This document shows positions 17,212 to 24,837 of a DNA stretch of 64,000 bases, in pieces; position 1 is the first letter of the stretch, and each line of letters begins with the position of its first letter. Both the position numbers and the translations under genes were made by a program. The stretch comes from Rhodococcoides trifolii (GTDB taxonomy: Bacteria > Actinomycetota > Actinomycetes > Mycobacteriales > Mycobacteriaceae). Below the pieces are notes generated by a model that had not been told where the DNA came from, did no database searches, and worked only from the letters and a program-made list of their open reading frames with translations. The stretch is taken from assembly GCF_014635345.1 (NCBI RefSeq), contig NZ_BMCU01000007.1:1-64000 (forward strand), read 5' to 3'.

Positions 17212-18399
17212 TTACCGGTTTTCGAAAGGGATGCCCGTGTAGTTTTCGGCGATCAGCGTTCGGCCCGCCACCGACCCGGTGACCACGTCCAACTCGGCGA
17301 CCTGTCGCTGCCTGTCGAACTGTGTCGACGCGGGATCGGTGTGCAGCATGGTCGACATCCACCACGAAAAGTGTTGTGCGCGCCAGACTCTCGGCATCAC
17401 GGTGGCGGTGTAGGCGTCGAGGAGCGAGCCGTCGCCCCCCTGGACGAACCGTGTCATCGCCTTCGCGAGCACCCAGACGTCGGCGATCGCGAGATTCATT
17501 CCCTTCGCACCCGTGGGCGGAACCGTGTGTGCGGAGTCGCCGGCCAGGAACAGCCGCCCCTGCTGCATCGGCTCGCAGACGAAGCTGCGGAACTGCAGAA
17601 TCGACTTCGAGAAGATACTGCCCTCTTTCACCTTCGCGCCGTCGCCGTCGACACGGGTGTGCAGCTCGTCCCAGATGCGGGCGTCCGACCAATTGTCGAC
17701 GGAGTCGTCCGGGTCCACCTGTAGGTAGTGCCGTTGCACGTCCGTGGTTCTCGTGCTGCACAGCGCGAAGCCGCGATCGTGGCGGGCGTAGATCAGCTCC
17801 TCGGACGTCTGCGGCGCCTCGGCGAGGATGCCGAACCAGGCGAACGGATACTGCCGGAACATGTCCGAGCGTGGATCGACCAGCGAACGCGTTCCGGTGC
17901 GCGACCCGTCGCACCCGGCGACCAGATCGGCGGCAAGCACGTGCGGGGTTCCGTCGGAGTCGACGAAACTCACGGTCGGTGCATCCGTCGTGTGTCCCGC
18001 GACAGCGACGTCGGTGACGCCGAATCGCACGTCGCCGCCGTCTAGCAGGCGTCGTTCGATCAGGTCCTTCAGCACTTCGTGCTGGGGGTAGACGGTGACC
18101 GCGCGGCCGGTCAGTTCCTCGAAGTCGATGCGCCGTCCGTGACCGTCGAAACGCAGCTCCACACCCGTGTGGACCAGGCCTTCGCGTTTGAGGCGATCGC
18201 CCAGTCCCGTGTCGACCATCAGGTCGACGGTGTTCTGTTCCAGCACGCCGGCGCGGATGGTGCCCTCGACCTCGTCGCGGGTGCGGGACTCGAGCACCAC
18301 GGACTCGATCCCTTCGAGGTGAAGGAGGTGCGACAGCATCAGGCCTGCGGGACCTGCTCCGACTATGGCGACGGGCGTGCGCGTCTGTGTAATGCTCAT
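17212..18399 (-). CDS. pobA: 4-hydroxybenzoate 3-monooxygenase
   Basis: A 395-residue FAD monooxygenase that hydroxylates 4-hydroxybenzoate to protocatechuate with NAD(P)H and oxygen. The FAD fingerprint VAIVGAGPAGLMLSHLL is at the N-terminus, RAGVLEQNTVDLM is the diagnostic PobA segment, and FLAGDSAHTVPPTGAKGMN is the second FAD-binding motif. Length is normal. ATG 18399 gives the expected MSITQTRTPV start; the frame extends to 18447 but lacks similarity there. No good Shine-Dalgarno is present. A perfect 19-bp palindrome 41 bases upstream is a good candidate operator. No protocatechuate pathway genes are nearby. Confidence 0.93.
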   Translation of the reverse strand: MSITQTRTPVAIVGAGPAGLMLSHLLHLEGIESVVLESRTRDEVEGTIRAGVLEQNTVDLMVDTGLGDRLKREGLVHTGVELRFDGHGRRIDFEELTGRAVTVYPQHEVLKDLIERRLLDGGDVRFGVTDVAVAGHTTDAPTVSFVDSDGTPHVLAADLVAGCDGSRTGTRSLVDPRSDMFRQYPFAWFGILAEAPQTSEELIYARHDRGFALCSTRTTDVQRHYLQVDPDDSVDNWSDARIWDELHTRVDGDGAKVKEGSIFSKSILQFRSFVCEPMQQGRLFLAGDSAHTVPPTGAKGMNLAIADVWVLAKAMTRFVQGGDGSLLDAYTATVMPRVWRAQHFSWWMSTMLHTDPASTQFDRQRQVAELDVVTGSVAGRTLIAENYTGIPFENR

Positions 18400-18439
18400 G
18401 AAAGGACAGTGGCCGACGCTGGGGTGCGTCGTAACCCAC

Positions 18440-18458
18440 ACTTTCACTCAGTGAAAGT
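18440..18458. promoter_or_regulatory. Perfect 19-bp palindrome, probable operator
   Basis: ACTTTCACTCAGTGAAAGT is a perfect inverted repeat with 9-base arms around one central base. It lies between pobA (minus strand, start 18399) and the diguanylate cyclase (plus strand, start 18478). Size and symmetry fit a dimeric regulator controlling one or both genes. No regulator gene is adjacent. Confidence 0.6.
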
Positions 18459-18477
18459 CGGATCGGCGGGGAACTGG

Positions 18478-19554
18478 ATGGTGAAGACCTTTCGCGACTG
18501 GTTGGACCAGCCGTTCGATTACGAGTGGGCCGTCCGGTACCTACACGGTCGACGATCCCTCGCGCACTACCGGTACGTCGTCGCGGTGTGGATAACGGCG
18601 GCGGGAGTCGCCGCGCTCACCGCCATTCCGACTGCGGTGGCGCCTGCCGGGTCCTTCCTGCGCAACGCGGTCGTGGGCGCCGTCGTCGTGGCGTGCTTCG
18701 GTTTGACGGCGGCGTGGATACGCGGTCCGTGGCCGAGTCAGCGGCTCTCCGTCGGCTTCGTGCTCTTCGCCGACCTTGCGGTCGCCGCGGTGCTGCTGAG
18801 CGTCGAGCATCCGTTCGACTCGATGCCGGGTATCGCGCTGTACGCGGTCACCGGCGTGTACGTCACAGCGTTCCACGGTCCGCGGTTGATCACCGCGCAC
18901 CTCGGCATCGCGACGACGATGGCTGTGGTGATGTTCGTTCTGGTCATCGCGCAATCGGATGCCGACGCCTGGATCACCACGTCTCGCTTCTTCGTCGTGT
19001 GGCCCGTCGTCATCGCCACACCGGTACTTCTGCGTGGGTTGCTCGCCAATCTTCACCACGACGCCATCGGGTCCTTTCGCGATCCGCTGACGGGGTTGCG
19101 CAACCGTCGCGGACTGCACGCGGCCGCAGTCGACCTGTTGGACGTGCCGGCGGACGACGCCCACTTGTCGGTGCTCGTCCTCGACATCGACGATTTCAAG
19201 TCGATCAACGACACCCACGGCCACGCACACGGCGACGAGGTGCTCGAACTCATGGCCGACCGCATCGCCACCATCTGTGGTGAGGCGGCGGTGGTGGCGC
19301 GCACGGGCGGTGAGGAGTTCGCCGTCGTGATTCGAGCGGATCAGGTCGAAGCGGGCGCGCTCGCCGACACGTTGCTCGGGGTGGTGTCCCGTCCGGAAGA
19401 CGAGACTCCGATCACGGTGAGTGTGGGCATCGCGTATTCCCCCGGGGTGCGGCGCGCGGATATTCGTGCAATCACCGATCTCGTGGAGAAAGCCGACTCG
19501 GCGATGTATGCCGCCAAGTCACGCGGCGGTAATTCGCGATTCATTGCGCGCTGA
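18478..19554 (+). CDS. Membrane diguanylate cyclase (GGDEF)
   Basis: A 358-residue protein with about six N-terminal membrane segments and a C-terminal GGDEF domain that makes cyclic di-GMP from GTP. The active loop is RTGGEEF; DIDDFKSINDTHGHAHGDEVL carries the metal-binding Asp and the substrate-binding region. The product-inhibition I-site RxxD is missing: its place reads GEAA. ATG 18478 is chosen because GGGGAA precedes it by six bases; GTG 18451 is an in-frame alternative inside the palindrome. The BY-kinase gene follows on the same strand after 257 bases, so second-messenger control of polysaccharide is plausible. Confidence 0.88.
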   Translation: MVKTFRDWLDQPFDYEWAVRYLHGRRSLAHYRYVVAVWITAAGVAALTAIPTAVAPAGSFLRNAVVGAVVVACFGLTAAWIRGPWPSQRLSVGFVLFADLAVAAVLLSVEHPFDSMPGIALYAVTGVYVTAFHGPRLITAHLGIATTMAVVMFVLVIAQSDADAWITTSRFFVVWPVVIATPVLLRGLLANLHHDAIGSFRDPLTGLRNRRGLHAAAVDLLDVPADDAHLSVLVLDIDDFKSINDTHGHAHGDEVLELMADRIATICGEAAVVARTGGEEFAVVIRADQVEAGALADTLLGVVSRPEDETPITVSVGIAYSPGVRRADIRAITDLVEKADSAMYAAKSRGGNSRFIAR

Positions 19555-19811
19555 GGTTCGTACTTCCTGGTAAACCGAGTAGAACGTTCGCCCGAGCGGA
19601 AAAACCCGGCCCTGCACCCAATTTGGAATTCACATTTCCTGTCGTTCGGTCGGCGGTCGACAAGATCATTCCTACGAAAAGCAATGCGTGGTCGGTGCGT
19701 CTTTTCGGTTGAGGTGCCGTATGCCCCGCGCCCCGATAGGGTAAGTCCACTGCTGGATGTTCGCTTTCGTCCGTGTGTGCCGTCGGGGGCCCGTATCTCG
19801 AGGAGTTGTTG

Positions 19812-21287
19812 GTGGAGATTTCGGATTATGTGCGGGTGCTACGCGCTCGGTGGATCGTCATTCTGGTCACGGTCGTCGTGGCCGCAGTCGCGAGCCTCGT
19901 GTTCTCCCTCGTCTCGACGCCGGTGTACGAGGCGTCGACACGCCTTTACGTGTCCACGTCGGGTTCGTCGTCCTCGTCGGTCCAAGAGGAGTACCAGGGC
20001 GGACTGGCCTCGCAGCAGAAGGTGGCGTCGTACACGCAGCTGCTGACCGGTGAGTCGATCGCGCGCCGCACCATCGACTCCCTCGGGTTGTCGATGTCGG
20101 CCTCGGCGCTCGCAGCCAAGGTCAAGGCGACGTCCTCACCCGACACGGTTCTCATCGACGTCTCGGTCGACGACGAGAACCCCGGCACGGCTCGTGATCT
20201 CGCGAACGGCATCGGGGACACGTTCGTGGACTTCGTGTCCGAGCTCGAGACGCCGCCCGGTGGAGGTGCTGCTCTCGCCAAGGTCACCGTGGTGGAGCCG
20301 GCTCAGACGCCGTCGACTCCGATCTCGCCCAAGACCAAGCGCAATCTTGCACTGGGTGTTGCCGTCGGCCTCCTGCTCGGTATCGCACTCGCTGTCCTGC
20401 GGGACCGTCTCGACAACACCGTCAAGGACCGCAAGGGCCTGCAGGATCTTTCCGGCTCGCCGGTGGTCGGTGTGGTGCCGTTCGACAAGACGCTCAAGGA
20501 GGAGTCCACCATCTCCTTCGCTGACTCCTCGTCGGGCTCGGCCGAAGCGTTCCGCGAGTTGCGCACCAATCTTCAGTTCCTGGAAGTGGATTCGCCCCCG
20601 CGCGTCCTGGTCATCACTTCGGGAATTCCGGGTGAGGGCAAGACGACGACGGCCATCAACCTCGCGCTCGTCCTCGCCGAGGCGGGTCACCGGGTTGCGT
20701 TGGTGGAGGGCGATCTGCGTCGGCCTCGCGTCAGCAAGTACCTCGGTCTCGTCGGCTCCGTCGGGCTCAGTACCGTGCTGTCGGGTCAGGCCTCGGTGTC
20801 GGAGGTGCTGCAGCCCACCGCCTTTGCCGGCGTCGACGTCCTCGCATCGGGTCCGCTCCCGCCCAACCCGTCGGAACTTCTCGGCTCCGAATCGGCGCGC
20901 ACCGTCATCAACCAATTGCGCGACAGTTTCGATTACGTCGTCATCGACGCACCGCCGGTGCTGCCTGTCACCGACGCCTCCGTCATGACAGCGTTCGCGG
21001 ACGGCGCCATCGTCGTGGTGCGTCACGGGCATACCAAGCGCGACGAATTGACCAGGGCCATCGGCAATCTCACACAGGTGGGCGCTCCGGTGCTGGGCAC
21101 GATTCTCACGATGGCGCCCACGCGCGGCAAGCGGGACTACGACTACCGATACTACTACGAGACGGACAAGTCCGTACCGAAGCAGGCGTCGATCACTCCC
21201 GCCGTGCCGGTTCCGGCCGCACAGAGCAACCCGGCGCCTATGTCTGCCAACGGCTCGCACGCTCGAACGGGCATCACGAAACGCTGA
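19812..21287 (+). CDS. BY-kinase / polysaccharide co-polymerase (Wzc-like)
   Basis: A 491-residue bacterial tyrosine kinase. A membrane segment (IVILVTVVVAAVASLVF) precedes a Wzz-type outside domain, with a second segment near residues 175-195. The kinase domain has a complete Walker A (SGIPGEGKTTTAINLA), Walker A-prime (VALVEGDLRRP) and Walker B (YVVIDAPP). The tail contains a tyrosine cluster, YDYRYYYETDK, where autophosphorylation would occur. GTG 19812 is chosen since AGGAG lies six bases before it; the longer frame to 19773 is unlikely. It likely controls polymer length and export for the upstream locus. A low-molecular-weight phosphatase, its usual antagonist, is at 41617-42123. Confidence 0.88.
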   Translation: MEISDYVRVLRARWIVILVTVVVAAVASLVFSLVSTPVYEASTRLYVSTSGSSSSSVQEEYQGGLASQQKVASYTQLLTGESIARRTIDSLGLSMSASALAAKVKATSSPDTVLIDVSVDDENPGTARDLANGIGDTFVDFVSELETPPGGGAALAKVTVVEPAQTPSTPISPKTKRNLALGVAVGLLLGIALAVLRDRLDNTVKDRKGLQDLSGSPVVGVVPFDKTLKEESTISFADSSSGSAEAFRELRTNLQFLEVDSPPRVLVITSGIPGEGKTTTAINLALVLAEAGHRVALVEGDLRRPRVSKYLGLVGSVGLSTVLSGQASVSEVLQPTAFAGVDVLASGPLPPNPSELLGSESARTVINQLRDSFDYVVIDAPPVLPVTDASVMTAFADGAIVVVRHGHTKRDELTRAIGNLTQVGAPVLGTILTMAPTRGKRDYDYRYYYETDKSVPKQASITPAVPVPAAQSNPAPMSANGSHARTGITKR

Positions 21288-21334
21288 GACATTCGTACCT
21301 GTTAACCTCCGGTAACACGTAAATCGGAGGTCAC

Positions 21335-21775
21335 ATGGGCACGGTTCGGCACAGCGGTATCGCGGAAGCACCAGTCGACGTGGTGTTCGACTACGTCGAC
21401 GACCCGGCGAGCGTGCCGCACTGGATGTTCGGTGTCAGCCGGTTCGATCCGATCGGCTCCGTCGAACGTGGCGTCGGATCCAGATTCGCGGCGTCGATGC
21501 GGGTGGGGCCGAAGACGTTGCATTCGACCGTCGTGTGCAGCGAGTGGGAGAAGGACAAGCTGATCGTGCTGGAATCGGCGGACGGACTCACCAACTCATC
21601 GCGCTGGGAGTTCGCCGATCTCGGAGACGGCACGACCAGAATGAGCGTCGTCTTCGACTACACCCTCCCCGGCGGTATCGCAGGAAAGATGTTGGGCGCG
21701 TTGGTTACTCCGTTCGTCGCCGAAGCGGTGAAGCACTCGGAGGCATCGCTGCGCAAGAACCTGTCCGAGGCCTAG
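21335..21775 (+). CDS. SRPBCC-family protein
   Basis: A 146-residue protein with the polyketide-cyclase/START-like fold: VRHSGIAEAPVDVVFDYVDD at the start, W-rich central strands, and a long C-terminal helix (FVAEAVKHSEASLRKNL). Such proteins bind hydrophobic ligands; no catalytic role can be assigned. GGAGG lies six bases before ATG 21335. Its stop shares a CTAG with the stop of the opposing RsbW-like gene. A small imperfect inverted repeat, TGTTAACC TCC GGTAACA, lies just upstream near 21299-21317. Confidence 0.75.
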   Translation: MGTVRHSGIAEAPVDVVFDYVDDPASVPHWMFGVSRFDPIGSVERGVGSRFAASMRVGPKTLHSTVVCSEWEKDKLIVLESADGLTNSSRWEFADLGDGTTRMSVVFDYTLPGGIAGKMLGALVTPFVAEAVKHSEASLRKNLSEA

Positions 21776-22230
21776 GTTCCCTCGAACCGCATCTCGATCG
21801 TGGTGCCGGTGATCGAATCGATGGCGACGTGATCGGCGAGGGCGTAGATGAGGGGGAGTCCCCGTCCGCGCAACCAACCGCCGTCGGTGGTGTCCCACAC
21901 CCCCTGATCCCAGACGCGTATCACCACGAGACCGGAGTCCGGATGGCGCGAGGCCCGTAGGCCGATCGTCCTCACTGTGACATCGGACGGACCGTCGTCC
22001 TCGTCCCCGGCATTGTCCGACGCGCCGTACGCGTGTTCCACGCTGTTCGCGAGCGCCTCGTAGGCGGCCAGGGTGATGTCGTGGCTACGCCCCTCGGACA
22101 CCTCGGCCCGGCGCAGCCAGGCCAGGAGCCCGCGGCGCACCGGAGTGAGGTGCTCGGCCTCCGCGCGGATGTCCAGTGCGGTGAACGTGTCGACCTCCAT
22201 GGAAGCGGTCTCGCCCTCCGCGCCCGGCAC
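21772..22230 (-). CDS. RsbW-like anti-sigma serine kinase (HATPase)
   Basis: A 152-residue single-domain ATPase of the GHKL anti-sigma class. The N-box is visible in AAYEALANSVEHAYG, and a later GRGLPLIYAL contains the G-box. Such kinases bind a sigma factor and phosphorylate a STAS antagonist. The STAS gene lies just upstream, five bases away on the same strand, so the two form a partner-switch pair. GTG 22230 is the assumed start; ATG 22200 is an alternative. No sigma factor gene is in the window. Confidence 0.8.
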   Translation of the reverse strand: MPGAEGETASMEVDTFTALDIRAEAEHLTPVRRGLLAWLRRAEVSEGRSHDITLAAYEALANSVEHAYGASDNAGDEDDGPSDVTVRTIGLRASRHPDSGLVVIRVWDQGVWDTTDGGWLRGRGLPLIYALADHVAIDSITGTTIEMRFEGT

Positions 22231-22235
22231 GGCGA

Positions 22236-22619
22236 TTACGCGGAGTCGTCGGCCGAAGCCGACGCGGCGAGTGCGGCGTCGAGTGTGGTGTAGATGGTGA
22301 AGGTGCCGTTCAGGCCGACCAATTCGAGTGGGCGAGCAGTGTTCGGCCCGTCCGCGATCACGGCGAAATGGGCGTCGGAGAGTCGGTCGTTCACGTCCAG
22401 CAGCACGGACATCCCGGACGAGGCGAGAAAGCGGACGTCGCTCAGATCGATGACGACGCGCTGGGGATCTCCGCTCATGACAGCATCGACGGACTCGGTG
22501 AGCTGCGGCGCCGTCACCATGTCCAGCTCGCCGGACACGGACATGAGCACCGTGGTGCCGTGGTGGCTGACCAGGACTTCGAACGCGTCCGAACTAGGTA
22601 GGGCGGCGTCGGTGGACAA
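22236..22619 (-). CDS. STAS-domain anti-sigma factor antagonist
   Basis: A 127-residue STAS protein (RsbV/SpoIIAA type). LMSVSGELDMVTAPQL at the start of the fold and DLSDVRFLASSGMSVLL around the phosphorylatable serine are typical. The open frame continues to 22685, but a near-perfect GAGGAGG at 22628-22634 lies eight bases before a TTG at 22619, and the protein from there has the length and start expected for the family. CTG 22622 is another possibility. It is the natural partner of the RsbW-like kinase just downstream. The divergent neighbour is a GAF-EAL protein. Confidence 0.78.
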   Translation of the reverse strand: MSTDAALPSSDAFEVLVSHHGTTVLMSVSGELDMVTAPQLTESVDAVMSGDPQRVVIDLSDVRFLASSGMSVLLDVNDRLSDAHFAVIADGPNTARPLELVGLNGTFTIYTTLDAALAASASADDSA

Positions 22620-22802
22620 CAGTCGTACCTCCTCAGGGGACGAAGCCGAGTCTACCCAGCCGAGATGACCGGTGAAACCGGCCACGATCGACGCGTTTCA
22701 TCGAAATACCGATGCGATCGGACCAATACCTTCTGCATTCCACACCGAATGTCACACAGTACGGCGTGTAGTCGAGCGCGTCGGCTGCGACGAGGAGTCC
22801 GC

Positions 22803-24092
22803 ATGTACCGCACCAGCGGACAGCGCCAAACCGAATCCGCTCGTAACTACGTGGATTTCTCCGCCGCGACTCCTGCGCTGGATACCCTCGTATCGTTGGC
22901 CGCGTCCACGCTCGGGTTCTCGATGGCGATGGTGAACATTCTCGACGAAACCACGATCTACACCCTCGCCGAGGTCGGGTTGCCCGACTGGTACGGACCC
23001 GTCAACCCCAGCACCACATCGCATTGCCGCTTCGTACTGCAGAGCGACGGCGTCATCGGTGTGCCCGACAGCAGGCGTGAATCGGCCGGCCACAGTCTCG
23101 AATCCGCCACCGCCCGCCGGATGGCGGAGATCGGGGTCGGCTCCTACCTCGGGGTGACGCTGCGCGGGCGCGAAGGTGTACCGATCGGCACCCTGTGCGT
23201 CCTGGATTGGGAGCCGCATCCGATCGGTGACTACGCCGTCGAGACGCTGCGTCGCTTTGCCACCGTCGTCGAGAACCAGCTCGAAATGATGCGCGGTAGC
23301 GGCCGCCGCGTCGGACATGCGCCGGTCAGCCGTATTGCCGATGCGTTGGATCGCCGTGAGATCGTGCCGTGGTTTCAGCCCATCGTCGACCTCGAATCCG
23401 GTCGGATCATCGCCCTGGAGACGCTCGCTCGGTGGGAGGGCACCGACGGCAGCGTGCAGGGTCCGGCGGCTTTCATGCCTGCCATCGTCGATTCCGACCT
23501 CATCATCGACGTCGACCACAGTGTCCTGCAGCAGGCCGTTGAGTTGCTTCCGATGTGGCAGAAGAAGATTCCGGGTCTGATGCTCAACTCGAACCTCTCC
23601 GCCCGGCATCTCGGCAGGCAGGACCGGTTGGACCAGTTGTCCTGCATCGTCGGTTCATCGGGGGTGGCACCGGAGTCCGTGGTGTTCGAATTGACCGAGA
23701 CCGAAGCCCACACCGACATGGAGCACATCGGCGATTTCGTGGACGCCCTGCGGCGGGGCGGGTTCTCCGTCCTGCTCGACGACATCGGTATCGGCTGGTC
23801 ATCCCTGGAGCGGCTGCTGCATCTGCCCGTCGACGGTTTCAAGATCGACACGGCGATCGCCGCGAAGCTGGGCACCCGCACGGGCGACTCGATGATCAGG
23901 GCGCTCGCCGGGCTTGCCGCGGACACCGGGCAGAAGCTCATCATCGAAGGCATCGAGACCCCGGTTCAATCCCGGCGCGCACAGGAGCTCGGCTGCGCGC
24001 GTGCGCAGGGATACTTCTGGTCGCGCCCGGTTCCCGCCGACCGCGTGTCGGACATGCTGAACATGCACGAACTGGGATTCCTCAGCGCATGA
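22803..24092 (+). CDS. GAF-EAL cyclic di-GMP phosphodiesterase
   Basis: A 429-residue soluble protein with an N-terminal GAF domain (FSMAMVNILDETTIYTLAEV, HCRFVLQS, YLGVTLRGREG) and a C-terminal EAL domain that hydrolyses cyclic di-GMP. The signature is LETLARWEG (ETL instead of EAL, with the Glu kept). Later catalytic motifs are present: NSNLSARHL, ELTETEAH, LLDDIGIGWSSLERLL, FKIDTAIA and IIEGIETPVQ. It is therefore probably active. ATG 22803 follows AGGAG by five bases. Together with the diguanylate cyclase at 18478 it gives this region both making and breaking of the messenger. Confidence 0.87.
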   Translation: MYRTSGQRQTESARNYVDFSAATPALDTLVSLAASTLGFSMAMVNILDETTIYTLAEVGLPDWYGPVNPSTTSHCRFVLQSDGVIGVPDSRRESAGHSLESATARRMAEIGVGSYLGVTLRGREGVPIGTLCVLDWEPHPIGDYAVETLRRFATVVENQLEMMRGSGRRVGHAPVSRIADALDRREIVPWFQPIVDLESGRIIALETLARWEGTDGSVQGPAAFMPAIVDSDLIIDVDHSVLQQAVELLPMWQKKIPGLMLNSNLSARHLGRQDRLDQLSCIVGSSGVAPESVVFELTETEAHTDMEHIGDFVDALRRGGFSVLLDDIGIGWSSLERLLHLPVDGFKIDTAIAAKLGTRTGDSMIRALAGLAADTGQKLIIEGIETPVQSRRAQELGCARAQGYFWSRPVPADRVSDMLNMHELGFLSA

Positions 24093-24155
24093 CGTAGCTC
24101 CGGTTCGTTCGGCAGAAACCGGGTAGTCTCCATTAACCGAAGTGGGGGCATCCGC

Positions 24156-24818
24156 ATGCGCAACGCGTACACGATAGAACTCAACGAACTGAACGACGAC
24201 CTGTGCGCCCTGGCGGCCACAGCTCGCGAGGCCATGGTCGATGCGTCGCGCGCACTGCTCGAACGGGACGTGCACCGGGCGGAAGCGTCGATCGCCCGCA
24301 GCGGCTACCTCGCCGAACTGGGCACGCGGTGCGAGAACCGCGCGGTGGCCCTGCTGGCCCGTCAGGCACCCGTCGGCACCGATCTGCGGCAGGTCTTCTC
24401 GACCATGCGCATCAGTGCCGACCTGGCCCGCATGGGCGACCTGGCGGTGCACATTGCCGAGGCCGTGCGCCGACGTTTCCCGGACGAGATCGTGCCGGAC
24501 TACCTGGAGCCGAAGTTCGAGGAACTGGGCGACATCTGCCTCGACATGGCAGACCGGGTGCGCCGCGCGCTCGGTGAGATCGCGGTCGAGCCCATTGCTC
24601 ACCTGGACGACCTCGACGCTCGGGTCGACCGGCTGCACGACGAGGTCATCGAGTCCATCACCGACGAAACCCGTGGCAACGACGTGAAGAAGGCCGTCGA
24701 CGTCGCGCTGCTGTGCCGGTTCTACCAGCGCTACGCGGCGCAGGCGGTGGACGTGGGTCAACGCGTGGTGTTCCTGGTCAGCGGCTCGCGCCCGGAGAAC
24801 TCGGCGCGAGCCAGCTGA
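24156..24818 (+). CDS. phoU: PhoU-family phosphate regulator
   Basis: A 220-residue all-helical protein made of two PhoU repeats. The first contains ALAATAREAMVDASRALLERD and LRQVFSTMRISADLARMGDLA; the second FEELGDICLDMADRVRRAL and the conserved-looking DLDARVDRLHDEV. PhoU proteins restrain phosphate import and signalling through PstB and the PhoR kinase. No pst genes are next to it, so this is a solitary copy. ATG 24156 is preceded by GTGGGGG. Its stop is 19 bases from the convergent DUF4012 gene stop. Confidence 0.85.
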   Translation: MRNAYTIELNELNDDLCALAATAREAMVDASRALLERDVHRAEASIARSGYLAELGTRCENRAVALLARQAPVGTDLRQVFSTMRISADLARMGDLAVHIAEAVRRRFPDEIVPDYLEPKFEELGDICLDMADRVRRALGEIAVEPIAHLDDLDARVDRLHDEVIESITDETRGNDVKKAVDVALLCRFYQRYAAQAVDVGQRVVFLVSGSRPENSARAS

Positions 24819-24837
24819 CCCCGCTACAACGTCAGGC

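Noticed and set aside
19709..19742. Promoter before the BY-kinase gene
   Set aside because: TTGAGG and TAGGGT are 22 bases apart, too far for a normal promoter; no better pair was found in the gap.
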